A program made the translations under genes and the position numbers. Under the pieces are notes generated by a model that saw only the letters and a list, made by a program, of their open reading frames with translations, was not told the origin of the DNA and did no database searches. A stretch of 16,643 nt of DNA from Gammaproteobacteria bacterium (GTDB lineage Bacteria; Pseudomonadota; Gammaproteobacteria; SZUA-229), in contig DAOWLL010000003.1 of assembly GCA_030641945.1 (NCBI GenBank), forward strand, positions 1-16,643. The letters run 5' to 3'. Below, one piece after another: positions 6,792-16,475 of this stretch. Within the stretch, counting starts at the first letter, position 1. Each line of letters begins with the position of its first letter.

Positions 6792-9140
6792 CTAAGCGTC
6801 TGGTGGCGGAGGCGCGAGCACCTCGCGTGACCCATTCGACTGCATCGCACTCACGACCCCGGCCGATTCCATGTCTTCAATCATCCGCGCAGCGCGGTTG
6901 TAGCCAATCTTCAGGCGCCTTTGCACATAGGATATCGAAGCCTTGCGTGTTTCAGTTACGATCATCACAGCTTCATCATACAGCGCATCGGTTTCATCAC
7001 CTGAGCCATTTTTCGGTTTTTCGCCCGGCAGTACAGTTGAAGTATTTTCCTTTAGGACATCTTCTACGTAATCGGGTTCACTGGATCCCTTCAAGTGTTC
7101 GGCCACATTGTGTACTTCATGGTCGGCGACGAAAGCACCGTGCACACGCGTCGGCAGGTTGCTGCCAACTTCCATAAACAGCATGTCACCATGGCCAAGC
7201 AGCTGTTCAGCACCCATCTGGTCGAGGATGGTTCGAGAGTCAACGCGTGATGACACCTGGAATGCAATTCGACTCGGTATATTGGATTTAATCAGGCCAG
7301 TGATAACATCAACCGAAGGCCTCTGCGTTGCCAGAATCAGGTGAATACCTGATGCACGTGCTTTCTGCGCGAGCCTTGCGATCAGCTCTTCGATTTTCTT
7401 GCCAACCACCATAAACAGGTCGGCGAACTCATCGACCACGACCACGATATAAGGCAGCGGCTTCAACTCAGCCGGCTGCGCACCGGGCGCGGCATGATCA
7501 GGATCGAACAGCGGGTCTTCCATCGGCTTGCCGGCATCAGCGGCTTCTTTCACCTTGCGGTTATATCCCGAAATGTTGCGCACGCCGAGCGCTGCCATTA
7601 ATTCATAGCGTGTTTCCATTTCGGCTACACACCAGCGCAAGGCATTGGCCGCTTCCTTCATGTCGGTTACAACAGGCGCCAGCAGATGCGGAATACCTTC
7701 GTAAACATTTAACTCCAGCATCTTCGGGTCGATCAGGATCATGCGCACTTCGCTGGGTTTGCTCTTGTAGAGCATGCTCATCAGCAATGCATTAACACAC
7801 ACCGATTTACCGGATCCTGTGGTACCTGCCACCAGCAGGTGAGGCATGCGTGTCAGATCTGTAACCACCGGCTTGCCTGAAATATCCTTACCCAGCCCCA
7901 GCGTTAGTGGTGACGACGACTTGTCATATTCCTTTGACATCAGAATTTCGCTGAGCGATACCAGCTCACGTTGTTCATTGGGTATTTCCAGGCCAACGAC
8001 TGTCTTGCCGGGTATAACCTCAACCACCAGTACACTGACGACTGATAACGAACGCGCCAGGTCTCTTGATAGTGCGGTAATCTTGCTTGCTTTGACACCG
8101 GGTGCCGGTTGCATCTCGAAACGGGTAACAACCGGGCCCGGATGGACAGCGACGACTTCTACCTCAACACCAAAATCAGCCAGCTTGATTTCAACCAGTC
8201 GCGACAATGCTTCCAGCGCTTCCGTGGTGAATCCCTTTTCAGATGGCTGGGGTTTATCCAGCAGGCGCAAAGGTGGCAGCTCGGTATCGGTATGCGTGTC
8301 GAACAGGGCGATCTGCTTTTCCCGATCAAGCCGCTCGGAGATTTCGACTTTCTTCATCAGCGGCTCGATGCGTACCTTGCTGCTGCCCTTGGCCTTGCGT
8401 TCCGCCGTCTTCTGCTTGTCTGCCTTGAACACTTCATGACGGTGCTGCCTGGCCTTATCGCCTGCCTTGCGCTCCTGCAGGTACTCGACAAAAGACATCA
8501 GCTTGCTAACCACCCATTCATAAACAGTGAGGCCAACAGTACCCACCAGGTCGATCACCCTGAACCATGACAGCCCGCTGAACAGTGTTATGCCGGCGAG
8601 CAATACGGCCAGTAGAATCAAGGTCGAGCCAAGCAAACCCAGCACCCCGGCAAGCGCATCACCCAGCCACTGCCCGAGAATACCACCGCCATCGATTGGC
8701 AACATTTCAGCAGGAATAACAAAATGCAGGCTGGTGAGCGCACATCCGGAAGCCAGGGTGACAAAGAAGCCGGCCCAGCGCAGGCCGAGCACACGATAAT
8801 CTATATCATCGCCATTGGCCTCACTGCGCGCACCACGCATCACCAGCCAGCCGCTGTAGGCAATCATCACTGGAAGCAGGTAGGCAAGATAGCCGAACAG
8901 GCTGAACAGCACATCAGAAAACCAGGCGCCGACAACGCCTGCGGCATTATCAATACCATTTCGAGAACCGGTGTAGGACCAGCCGGGATCGACCGGGTTA
9001 TAGGTAACCAGCGCCGTGAGGAAGAACAGCGCAATGGCGACCAGCACAAGCATAGCGCCTTCACGCAAACCATGCTGGATATGCGTTGTCAGGCCCGAAC
9101 TACCTGTTGTTATTATTTTTTTAGGGCGTGCTTGAGCCAA
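6792..9140 (-). CDS. ftsK: DNA translocase FtsK
   Basis: 782 residues from TTG 9140, with AGGA eight bases upstream; the next ATG (residue 30) lies at the start of the first membrane helix. Residues about 30-200 hold four to five membrane helices, followed by a short basic linker (about 220-300), much shorter than the E. coli linker. The motor domain has Walker A GTTGSGKS (439-446), DPKMLEL, and Walker [14 protein letters not shown] (565-577), with [29 protein letters not shown] after it. The C-terminal gamma winged helix (about 718-782; [24 protein letters not shown]) recognises KOPS and activates XerD. Role: septal DNA pump that clears and decatenates chromosomes at division. Located 48 bases downstream of ald and upstream of lolA. 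Confidence 0.97.
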   Translation of the reverse strand: MAQARPKKIITTGSSGLTTHIQHGLREGAMLVLVAIALFFLTALVTYNPVDPGWSYTGSRNGIDNAAGVVGAWFSDVLFSLFGYLAYLLPVMIAYSGWLVMRGARSEANGDDIDYRVLGLRWAGFFVTLASGCALTSLHFVIPAEMLPIDGGGILGQWLGDALAGVLGLLGSTLILLAVLLAGITLFSGLSWFRVIDLVGTVGLTVYEWVVSKLMSFVEYLQERKAGDKARQHRHEVFKADKQKTAERKAKGSSKVRIEPLMKKVEISERLDREKQIALFDTHTDTELPPLRLLDKPQPSEKGFTTEALEALSRLVEIKLADFGVEVEVVAVHPGPVVTRFEMQPAPGVKASKITALSRDLARSLSVVSVLVVEVIPGKTVVGLEIPNEQRELVSLSEILMSKEYDKSSSPLTLGLGKDISGKPVVTDLTRMPHLLVAGTTGSGKSVCVNALLMSMLYKSKPSEVRMILIDPKMLELNVYEGIPHLLAPVVTDMKEAANALRWCVAEMETRYELMAALGVRNISGYNRKVKEAADAGKPMEDPLFDPDHAAPGAQPAELKPLPYIVVVVDEFADLFMVVGKKIEELIARLAQKARASGIHLILATQRPSVDVITGLIKSNIPSRIAFQVSSRVDSRTILDQMGAEQLLGHGDMLFMEVGSNLPTRVHGAFVADHEVHNVAEHLKGSSEPDYVEDVLKENTSTVLPGEKPKNGSGDETDALYDEAVMIVTETRKASISYVQRRLKIGYNRAARMIEDMESAGVVSAMQSNGSREVLAPPPPDA

Positions 9141-9188
9141 ACAAACTGTCCTGAATTTTCAGTAACGACCAATACGGCACTCGGGGCA

Positions 9189-10256
9189 TTATAAACCCAG
9201 TTCCTGTTTCAATACAGGGTCAACGACAGCACCATTTTGCACGGCTGTAGCCAGCCTGAAACTGCTGTCATTAACGCCTTTTTCCAGCAATTCAATGACA
9301 TACGGTAGAATGGCGAATGACAGGGCCTGTGATGCCGTTCTGGGCACGGCACCCGGCATATTGGGTACGGCGTGATACAGCACACCCTTGTGCGTATATA
9401 CCGGCTGTTCATAGCTGGTTGCCTGGATATTTTCCACGCTACCGCCCTGGTCGATGGCGATATCGACAATCACGCTGCCAGTCGACATGGTCTCAATCAT
9501 ACTTTCCCTGATTACCACCGGCGCTCGCCTGCCCGCGACCATGACTGCACTGACGACCAGGTCAGCATCGCTGATTTCATCTGCGACAGCCTGTTCAGTA
9601 GAGAGCAGCCCTGTACAGTTTTTATAGTGCGAGGCAAGCTGGTCCAGCCGGCCCTGTTCGAGATCAAACACGGTGACATTGGCGCCAAGCGACGCAGCGG
9701 CTTCGACTGCATGTTCCCCGGCAACCCCGGCGCCCATAACCACGACCTTGCCGCAATCGGCAGAATCAACACCGCCGAGCAGGATGCCTTTGCCACCGTT
9801 GTTTTGAAACAGATAGCCTGCGCCTCCGATCACAGCCAGGCGTCCGGCTATCTTGCTCATGGGCGCAAGCAATGGCCTCCACCCCCTGTTATCGACCACC
9901 GATTCAAACGCAATGGCGGTTAAACCAATATCGCATAACTGTCGGGTGAGCACGGGCTGAGCGGCAAGGTGCAGGAAGCTGAATACGATGTGCTTGTGCT
10001 GCAAATATTTCAGCCCTTCTTCCAGTGGCTGCTTTACCTTGACGATCAATTCTGCAGCTTCGAACAGGCTTTCCTTGTTTTCAACGATTTCCACACCGGC
10101 ATCGAGGTAATCCTCGTCTGTATAACCACTGCCAAGACCGGCCCCCGTTTCCAGGTAGACCTTGTGTCCGGCAGAGGCCAAGGTCGCGCATGCCGCCGGT
10201 ACCAACGCCACACGCCCCTCGCCATACATAATTTCCAGTGGTATTCCGGTATTCAT
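9189..10256 (-). CDS. ald: Alanine dehydrogenase family protein
   Basis: 355 residues from ATG 10256, with GGAG six bases upstream. The catalytic residues described for alanine dehydrogenase are in register: Arg15 (EGRVALVP), Lys75 (VKVKQPL), His96 (FLHLAAQP) and Asp269 (DIAIDQGG). The nucleotide-binding fold shows VVVMGAGVAGEHAVEAA (171-187), and HAVPNMPGAVPRTAS is conserved. The expected reaction is NAD-dependent, reversible conversion of L-alanine to pyruvate and ammonia in the cytoplasm. It is shorter than the usual about 371 residues and reads as divergent (IPLEIMYGEG instead of the usual IPKEIKNNE-type start), so substrate specificity is less sure than the family. In E. coli this place between trxB and ftsK is held by lrp. 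It is probably the first gene of the ald-ftsK-lolA-rarA run. Confidence 0.85.
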   Translation of the reverse strand: MNTGIPLEIMYGEGRVALVPAACATLASAGHKVYLETGAGLGSGYTDEDYLDAGVEIVENKESLFEAAELIVKVKQPLEEGLKYLQHKHIVFSFLHLAAQPVLTRQLCDIGLTAIAFESVVDNRGWRPLLAPMSKIAGRLAVIGGAGYLFQNNGGKGILLGGVDSADCGKVVVMGAGVAGEHAVEAAASLGANVTVFDLEQGRLDQLASHYKNCTGLLSTEQAVADEISDADLVVSAVMVAGRRAPVVIRESMIETMSTGSVIVDIAIDQGGSVENIQATSYEQPVYTHKGVLYHAVPNMPGAVPRTASQALSFAILPYVIELLEKGVNDSSFRLATAVQNGAVVDPVLKQELGL

Positions 10257-10314
10257 TCTGACTCCAGTAAAACAATTTACAGTTATGACATGCAGTTTCT
10301 CACGAGATTCATAA

Positions 10315-11346
<1,032 letters not shown>

Positions 11347-11358
11347 TAAGCAGCATTG

Positions 11359-12477
11359 ATGAAACTGACCACAGTTTCATCGCTTGCTGAAATCAATCAG
11401 CATGAGTGGAATGCACTCACTGCTTCAAACAACCCCTTTGTCCAGCACGACTTTCTTGTCGCGCTGGAAAAGCATGGCTGCCTTCAGCCTTGGGGCTGGC
11501 AATCACACCATATTGTTGCTTTCGATGGCAGCACTCTTGTTGGCGCCTGCCCTGCCTATATAAAAAACAATTCGTACGGCGAGTTCGTTTTCGACTGGGC
11601 ATGGGCCGATGCCTACCACAGGAACGGGCTCGAGTATTACCCGAAACTCGTCATTGCCGCACCTTTTACCCCGGCATCAGGCCCGCGACTGCTGGCACTT
11701 GAAGGCAAAGACAGTTCAGCGATAAAACAGCAGATAATACAGACGGCCGTTGAGACGGTTGATGAAAACCGCATGTCCGGTGCACACTGGCTTTTTTGCA
11801 CCGATGATGACCACGAACAATTGCAACAGGCCGGCATGTTGATGCGCAGTGATTTTCAGTATCACTGGTCAAACAACCACTACGAGAACTTCGATCATTT
11901 TCTTTCTCATCTCAGCAGTAAAAAGCGCAAGAACATTCGGCGGGAACGCAGAAAAGTCGCCGATGCAAATATAACGACAGAAATTATCAGTGGCGATGAA
12001 CTCGATGAGGAACAATGGAGCATCCTGTACGACTTTTATCGAATCACATTTCTGAGGAAGTCGGGTGTACCGACCCTGTCACTCGAGTTTTTTCAGGCCA
12101 TGTCACACCGGCTGCGCGCGATATTCGCGCGGCATGAGACCAGGATTGTCGCTGGCGCTATCTGCTTTGAGAGCAACGATACCCTTTATGGCAGACACTG
12201 GGGCTGTTACCAGGATTACGACAGTCTGCATTTTGAAGTATGCTATTACACAGGCATCGATTACTGCATCAAGCAGGGACTGAAGCACTTCGAACCCGGC
12301 GCCCAGGGTGAACATAAAATTGCCCGTGGTTTTATGCCGACGCAAACATTCTCAGCTCACTGGATAGCTCACGAAGGCTTTCGCAAGGCCATACACCAAC
12401 ACCTGGAATACGAAGCCGCCGCCATGGATGATTATTATCAACAGCTTATAGCCAGTCAGCCTTATAAATATAATTGA
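11359..12477 (+). CDS. FemAB-like / DUF482 family predicted N-acyltransferase
   Basis: 372 residues from ATG 11359 (a TTG directly before it at 11356 is the outer alternative); the ribosome site is weak. The sequence matches the DUF482 (COG3146) GNAT/FemAB-like pattern: NPFVQHDFLVALE near the N-terminus, YGEFVFDWAWADAYHRNG (about 73-90), YYPKLVIAAPFTPASGPRLL, the basic SSKKRKNIRRERRKV, GRHWGCYQDYDSLHFEVCYYTGIDYC, and FEPGAQGEHKIARGF (311-325). No signal peptide or membrane segment is seen. Family members are predicted acyltransferases of unknown substrate, and no reaction should be assigned. It lies 12 bases after trxB, which suggests one transcript. Confidence 0.85.
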   Translation: MKLTTVSSLAEINQHEWNALTASNNPFVQHDFLVALEKHGCLQPWGWQSHHIVAFDGSTLVGACPAYIKNNSYGEFVFDWAWADAYHRNGLEYYPKLVIAAPFTPASGPRLLALEGKDSSAIKQQIIQTAVETVDENRMSGAHWLFCTDDDHEQLQQAGMLMRSDFQYHWSNNHYENFDHFLSHLSSKKRKNIRRERRKVADANITTEIISGDELDEEQWSILYDFYRITFLRKSGVPTLSLEFFQAMSHRLRAIFARHETRIVAGAICFESNDTLYGRHWGCYQDYDSLHFEVCYYTGIDYCIKQGLKHFEPGAQGEHKIARGFMPTQTFSAHWIAHEGFRKAIHQHLEYEAAAMDDYYQQLIASQPYKYN

Positions 12478-12513
12478 ACTCACGGCTGTAGCCGGTACTA
12501 AATTACACTATAA

Positions 12514-12863
12514 ATTTAGGGTCTTCCCCAAACGTAATGGGTTAAACAGATAAAAAGCTTTACCACAGAGGCACAGAGGCACAGAGGGCACAGAGAAAAC
12601 CTTTCTTTTGTTAAAAACAAACCTACCTCAGAGACACAGAGTTTTTTTTGTAGGGTGGGCTTTGCCCACCTTCGCAATCATTGAAATTCAAGCTACAGTC
12701 AGGCTTTTTTGGTGGGCAGAGCCCACCCTACAAAAAAACCTCTGTGCCCTCTGTGCCTCTGTGGTGAAAAGGTCTTATGTTTTTAACAAAAGAAAGGTTT
12801 TCTCTGTGCCTCTGTGGCAATCATTTGAATTTTTACCCACTTGATGTGCTGAAGACCCTAAAT
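12514..12863. repeat. Nested ~350-bp palindromic intergenic repeat
   Basis: Four shells are arranged about one centre. Outermost: 13-bp perfect arms ATTTAGGGTCTTC (12514-12526) and their complement (12851-12863). Next: CACAGAG-rich arms including a perfect 32-bp inverted repeat (12588-12619 with 12778-12809). Next: direct CACAGAG/CTCTGTG blocks (12563-12596, 12628-12641, 12738-12763). Innermost: two opposed GGTGGGC-loop-GCCCACC hairpins (12654-12670 and 12711-12727). The core 12671-12710 is unique. There is no credible gene inside. Each motif is of a common intergenic repeat type, and the nested order suggests successive insertion of elements into one another. It occupies most of the 473-bp gap between the DUF482 and binding-protein genes. 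Confidence 0.85.
12650..12731. repeat. Inverted pair of GGTGGGC/GCCCACC hairpins
   Basis: GGTGGGCTTTGCCCACC (12654-12670) and GGTGGGCAGAGCCCACC (12711-12727) are each a perfect 7-bp stem with a 3-base loop. The two units, extended outward by GTAGG/CCTAC and a T or A run, are inverted copies of one another (20 of 21 positions). A strong GC stem next to a T or A run could terminate transcription in either direction: stem 12711-12727 is followed by ACAAAAAAA, and the T-run version is read on the minus strand after 12654. Confidence 0.7.
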
Positions 12864-12878
12864 AAATGACTATGGCAC

Positions 12879-12907
12879 TTGAATTGCGCATTCAGCTTAA
12901 ATAGGAT
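12879..12907 (+). promoter_or_regulatory. Candidate sigma70 promoter for the binding-protein gene
   Basis: TTGAAT (12879-12884) and TAGGAT (12902-12907) have an exact 17-base spacer, each with 4/6 consensus matches. They lie just outside the palindromic repeat and 44 bases before the ATG at 12951. An upstream TTG at 12879 in the same frame would overlap the promoter, which argues for the ATG. Confidence 0.4.
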
Positions 12908-12950
12908 GGCTTTCTTTACACACCGACATTCAGAATCACCGGAAACTCAC

Positions 12951-13757
12951 ATGAAATTCTTCTCTCGTTTTATCATTTCGCTACTGCTCTTGTCTGGCAT
13001 TGCCAGTACATCTCTCGCTGCATCGCAAGACGTTTTCGACCAGATCATAAAAAAAGGTGAAATCCGTGTCGGCATCTCAATCATGGCGCCATGGGTAATG
13101 AAAGATAAAAAAGGCAAATATGTTGGCTTCGAAATAGATATCGCCAAACAACTGGCCAGTGACATGGGTGTAAAGCCAGTATTCAAGCTATATGAATGGA
13201 ACAAGCTGATACCAGCACTGCAAAACAGGGAAATCGACATCATTGCATCAGGTATTTCGATTACTCCAAAACGCGGTCTGAAAGTCAGATTCAGCAATCC
13301 TTATTCAAGCTCAGGTTATAACCTGGTTTCAAATTTGAAACTGACAAAAGATTTCACCAGCATCAAGGATCTGAATGACAGTAAGGTTTTTATCGGTGTG
13401 GTAAGAGGCACAGTTTCGGAAAGCCTGGCGCCCAAGGTGTTCCCCAGGGCCAAAATAGACACATTTAAAGATAATCAGGAAGCAACTGATGCCGTGGTCA
13501 ACGGCACAGTTCATGCCTATGTTGCATCTGCACCCACACCACGCTTCGTCGCACTACGATATCCGGATGAAGTTGACTTGCCGCTGGAGAAGCCGCTACT
13601 CGCTACCAAAGAGGCTTTTGCAATTAATAAACACAACCCGGAAATGCTGGCCTATCTGAATTCATGGATTATTGCACACGATGCTGATTCCTGGCTAAAG
13701 AGCACCCATTCGTACTGGTTCAAGTCGTTGAAGTGGCGGCGCAAGATTAGTGAATAA
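12951..13757 (+). CDS. Periplasmic amino-acid-type solute-binding protein (SBP_bac_3), orphan
   Basis: 268 residues from ATG 12951, chosen because a signal peptide starts there (KFFSRFIISLLLLSGIASTSLA, cleavage near residue 23) and GGAAA precedes it. The mature protein follows the family pattern: IIKKGEIRVGISIMAPWVMKDKKGKYVGFEIDIAKQLASDMGVKP, then EIDIIASGISITPKRGLKVRFSNPY, and later GVVRGTVSES. These proteins bind polar amino acids or related solutes and normally serve an ABC importer. No permease or ATPase lies beside it, so it may serve an importer encoded elsewhere or act as a sensor. Substrate not predictable. The following small exported protein starts 17 bases after its stop. Confidence 0.88.
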   Translation: MKFFSRFIISLLLLSGIASTSLAASQDVFDQIIKKGEIRVGISIMAPWVMKDKKGKYVGFEIDIAKQLASDMGVKPVFKLYEWNKLIPALQNREIDIIASGISITPKRGLKVRFSNPYSSSGYNLVSNLKLTKDFTSIKDLNDSKVFIGVVRGTVSESLAPKVFPRAKIDTFKDNQEATDAVVNGTVHAYVASAPTPRFVALRYPDEVDLPLEKPLLATKEAFAINKHNPEMLAYLNSWIIAHDADSWLKSTHSYWFKSLKWRRKISE

Positions 13758-13774
13758 ATGGTGCTGAATAAAAC

Positions 13775-14137
13775 ATGGTACTCCAGGTGAATACTGTCCA
13801 CGTTAACAACCCGTCTCATTTCTGGCTGTTCTCTCTTTTGCTGCTTAGCGCTGCCGCCATTGCCGGCAGCGATGGCTTGCTTGAGCTTCCCGAGCATTAC
13901 CGCATGCCGCTTTCAGACATCATCTATGAAGAACATACCACCTGGCGCGCCACACCTGAAGATGATAACGGCTGGCGCAGAGGCGATGGTGATCTTATTC
14001 AGCAGGGACAGCGGCGCAAGGAAGTACTTCCGAGATGGGATTATGATGAGCAAAGAGACCCTACACTCGGCAACATTTTCATGAATGAAAGAGAGCTGGC
14101 CAGGCCGAAGACAAATGTATTCAAATATAATTTTTAA
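13775..14137 (+). CDS. Small exported hypothetical protein
   Basis: 120 residues from ATG 13775; the ribosome site is poor and a later GTG (13787) is possible. After a polar N-terminus there is one hydrophobic stretch, HFWLFSLLLLSAAAIAG, consistent with a signal peptide cut near AIAG or an N-terminal anchor. The remaining about 90 residues are strongly charged and aromatic (WRATPEDDNGWRRGDGDLI, EVLPRWDYDEQRDPT), without cysteines, and end in NVFKYNF. No family recognised. It sits 17 bases after the binding-protein gene and 8 bases before aat, all on the same strand, so it is probably co-transcribed with them. Periplasmic location is inferred from the N-terminus only. Confidence 0.7.
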   Translation: MVLQVNTVHVNNPSHFWLFSLLLLSAAAIAGSDGLLELPEHYRMPLSDIIYEEHTTWRATPEDDNGWRRGDGDLIQQGQRRKEVLPRWDYDEQRDPTLGNIFMNERELARPKTNVFKYNF

Positions 14138-14145
14138 ATTCAATA

Positions 14146-14796
14146 ATGTCCTCACTCGTCTGGCTCGAGGATAACGATTACGAATTTCCGCCGGTCGAGC
14201 AAGCACTAACCGATCCAGACGGCCTGCTGGCTGCCGGCGGTTCACTCTCACCGGAGATACTGCTCAAGGCATACCGAAAGGGCATCTTTCCCTGGTACTC
14301 ACAAGGCCAGCCGGTTCTCTGGTGGTCACCCGATCCACGCTGCGTTCTGTTTCCTGAGAAATTAAAGATCTCACGCAGCCTCAGAAAAACACTCAATAAA
14401 AATCTTTTTGTGATCAAACAGGACAGCGCGTTTCGTGACGTCATGCTGAACTGCGCGAAACCGCGTAAAGATGAAGCAGGCACCTGGATAACCCGGGACA
14501 TGCTCGAGGCTTATTCGCACATGCACGTACTGGGTTATGCTCATTCCATCGAATGCTGGCAGGACGATCGCCTTGCAGGCGGCTTATACGGTATGTCTAT
14601 CGGTGAAATATTTTTCGGTGAGTCCATGTTCAGCAAGGTACCCGATGCATCAAAAGCAGCACTCGAGTATTTATGCAATACCGTCAAGCCAAAACTAATC
14701 GATGTACAGGTCTATTCAAAACACATGACAAGTCTTGGTGCCGAAATGATACCGCGGTCACGCTTTATTCAATACCTTGCGCAATATTGTGACTGA
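14146..14796 (+). CDS. aat: Leucyl/phenylalanyl-tRNA--protein transferase
   Basis: 216 residues against 234 in E. coli; the difference is mainly a shorter C-terminal tail. Family motifs in order: FPPVEQALTDPDGLLAAGGSLSPEILLKAYRKGIFPWYS (14-52), WWSPDPRCVLFPE, ISRSLRK, DEAGTWITRDMLEAY, GYAHSIECW, GGLYGMSIGEIFFGESMFS, and LIDVQVYSKHMTSLGAEMIPRSRF. The usual LIDCQ reads LIDVQ here. The enzyme moves Leu or Phe from aminoacyl-tRNA to N-terminal Arg or Lys of proteins, marking them for ClpS-ClpAP. In many relatives the arginyl-transferase gene and infA follow; here a repeat-filled gap and an unrelated gene follow instead. Starts eight bases after the small exported protein. Confidence 0.96.
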   Translation: MSSLVWLEDNDYEFPPVEQALTDPDGLLAAGGSLSPEILLKAYRKGIFPWYSQGQPVLWWSPDPRCVLFPEKLKISRSLRKTLNKNLFVIKQDSAFRDVMLNCAKPRKDEAGTWITRDMLEAYSHMHVLGYAHSIECWQDDRLAGGLYGMSIGEIFFGESMFSKVPDASKAALEYLCNTVKPKLIDVQVYSKHMTSLGAEMIPRSRFIQYLAQYCD

Positions 14797-14810
14797 AAAC
14801 TTCAAAAACT

Positions 14811-14957
14811 TTGCCACAGAGAACACAGAGAAAAAATGTTTTTTGCCGCGAAAAACGCAAAGTGCGCAAATTTTAACACCTTAATAAAGCTTTTCTTTGC
14901 GGTATTCGCGTCCTTGGCGGCTAAAGATGTTTCTTATATTTTTCTGCGTCTTTACAG
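14811..14957. repeat. Dispersed CACAGAG / GCGTC repeat cluster after aat
   Basis: CCACAGAGAACACAGAG (14814-14830) is followed by GCCGCGAAAAACGCAAAGTG (14845-14864), an AT-rich centre, then CTTTGCGGTATTCGCGTCC and GGCGGCTAAAG (14895-14926). The right part is roughly the reverse complement of the left (GCCGC.., CGC, CAAAG pairing), so the block is an imperfect palindrome. TTTCTGCGTCTTTA follows (14941-14954). An open frame over this block (14836-15039) encodes only repeat-derived residues and is not taken as a gene. Confidence 0.65.
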
Positions 14958-15044
14958 TCAAATCATCACAATTTACGTGATTTTACATTTGGGTGATTTC
15001 AATACTGCTGGTATAGTCTTGCAGGCAGCAACCTGGTGATAGTC

Positions 15045-16475
15045 ATGCAACAGGAAAACACCTACGAACTGGTCTCGGCACTGTTTATCAAGCTGCTCGC
15101 CCTGGTGTACTTCGTGGCTTTTGCCTCTCTGTCAGGCCAGATCATCGCCCTTATTGGCCAGGATGGCATTCTGCCCGTCACAGAGTTGCTGGAATACGCC
15201 ACCGATCAGTTCGGCTGGAAACGCTTTCTTGCCTACCCGACAATATTCTGGATAAGCGCCGGGGATACTGCACTGACCGCAGCCACCTGGCTGGGCTGTG
15301 CGTTCTCAGTGTTGCTTTTTATAAACTACAAAACACGATTCTCGCTGGTCGTTCTGTACCTGCTCTATCTCTCGCTGTTCCACGCAAGCCAGACATTTTT
15401 GAATTTCCAGTGGGATTACCTGCTGATAGAAGCGGGTTTTCTGGCCATCTTTTTGACGCCGAATTCACGCATTATCATTTTCCTGTATCGCTGGTTGCTG
15501 TTCAGACTCCGGTTTATGTCAGGATTGTCCAAGATAGTCAGCAATGACCCTGGCTGGGCCGGACTGTCTGCACTGACTGTCTACTTTGAAACACAGCCGC
15601 TGCCGCATATTGGTGCCTGGTATGCACACCAGTTGCCTGAATGGATACTTATACTGGCGACGGCTGCAACACTGGTGATTGAGCTGGCAGTTCCTTTCAT
15701 GATGTTCATGTCGCGAAAATACCGTTTCATTGCTGCCTGGATTACGATAATCATGCAGCTGCTGATCATCATCACCAGCAACCATAACTGGTTTAACATT
15801 CTCACACTCATACTCTGCCTGTTCCTGTTCGATGACAAGGCCATCAGAAGGGCACTGCCCGTCAGCCTGAGCAACTGGTTGCTTGATCAAAAACAACTAT
15901 CAAGCATCACGTCTTTGTTAAGGCTTCCATCTTACGTGTTTGCATCCATCATCCTGGTTACCAGCAGCATACAGATATGGGAAATGGCTTCCGGTATTAG
16001 AATGACAGGCAATTCAGGGCGGGTTCTCGACTACATTCAACGCTGGTCACTGGCAAACCCTTACCATGTTTTTCCGACCGTCAATCAACAACGGATCGAG
16101 CTCATCATTGAAGGTACAGCTGACGGCCGAACCTGGCTGCCTTACACGTTCAAATATAAACCCGGTGAATTGAACAAACCGCTAACTGTTGTGATTCCTC
16201 ATCAGCCCCGGCTCGACTGGATGGTGTGGTTTGTACCGCTTAACCCGATATTCGAGAACTGGTTTGAAAGCTTTCTGTTTACATTGCTGGATAATTCACC
16301 CAGCGTTACTGCATTGCTGGAACACAATCCTTTCCCCAATACACCACCTGTTGCAATAAGGGTCCAGGCTTTCGAATACAGGTTTACAAACTTTGATGAG
16401 CATGAAGTATCTGGCAACTGGTGGAAAAGCCGCTACCTTGGGCCATTTGATCCATTACCCCTGGTAACCAGGTAA
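15045..16475 (+). CDS. Lipase maturation factor family membrane protein (LMF1-like)
   Basis: 476 residues from ATG 15045, preceded by GGTGAT; a GTG at 15036 is the alternative. About eight hydrophobic segments lie between residues 10 and 310, then a soluble C-terminal domain. Diagnostic LMF1-family motifs: FNFQWDYLLIEAGFLAIFLTP (about 119-139), FRLRFMSGLSKI (153-164), then DPGW, YFETQPLPHIGAWYAHQLP (180-198), NHNWFNILT, and the C-terminal EYRFTNFDEHEVSGNWWKSRY (444-464). In animals LMF1 acts in the endoplasmic reticulum in folding dimeric lipases; the bacterial members are uncharacterised and should sit in the inner membrane. No lipase or esterase gene is present in this window, so the target is unknown. 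A CCTGGTAACCAGG palindrome spans the stop codon but lacks a U-tract. Confidence 0.88.
   Translation: MQQENTYELVSALFIKLLALVYFVAFASLSGQIIALIGQDGILPVTELLEYATDQFGWKRFLAYPTIFWISAGDTALTAATWLGCAFSVLLFINYKTRFSLVVLYLLYLSLFHASQTFLNFQWDYLLIEAGFLAIFLTPNSRIIIFLYRWLLFRLRFMSGLSKIVSNDPGWAGLSALTVYFETQPLPHIGAWYAHQLPEWILILATAATLVIELAVPFMMFMSRKYRFIAAWITIIMQLLIIITSNHNWFNILTLILCLFLFDDKAIRRALPVSLSNWLLDQKQLSSITSLLRLPSYVFASIILVTSSIQIWEMASGIRMTGNSGRVLDYIQRWSLANPYHVFPTVNQQRIELIIEGTADGRTWLPYTFKYKPGELNKPLTVVIPHQPRLDWMVWFVPLNPIFENWFESFLFTLLDNSPSVTALLEHNPFPNTPPVAIRVQAFEYRFTNFDEHEVSGNWWKSRYLGPFDPLPLVTR

Noticed and set aside
7846..8439. 197-residue plus-strand frame and other long frames opposite ftsK
   Set aside because: They are antisense shadows of ftsK, low in hydrophobic order and rich in Ser/Arg, with no motif.
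9372..9923. 183-residue plus-strand frame opposite ald
   Set aside because: Shadow of the alanine dehydrogenase gene; no motif or ribosome site.
12483..12494. CGGCTGTAGCCG hairpin after the DUF482 gene as terminator
   Set aside because: A two-base loop and no following T-run make it unlikely.
12563..12596. Short CACAGAG direct repeats considered as a CRISPR array
   Set aside because: The units are 7-9 bases without unique spacers of constant length and no cas gene is present.
12608..12844. 78-residue open frame
   Set aside because: It runs through the nested palindrome; its residues (VGWALPT, AEPTLQKN, CALCASVV) are direct translations of the GGTGGGC and CTCTGTG repeats, a familiar spurious product.
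14836..15039. 67-residue open frame after aat
   Set aside because: It begins inside the repeat cluster and reads FFAAKNAKCA..., a translation of repeat DNA, without ribosome site or family likeness.
16459..16471. CCTGGTAACCAGG palindrome at the end of the LMF1-like gene as terminator
   Set aside because: The stem spans the stop codon and no T-run follows, so it is not a convincing intrinsic terminator.
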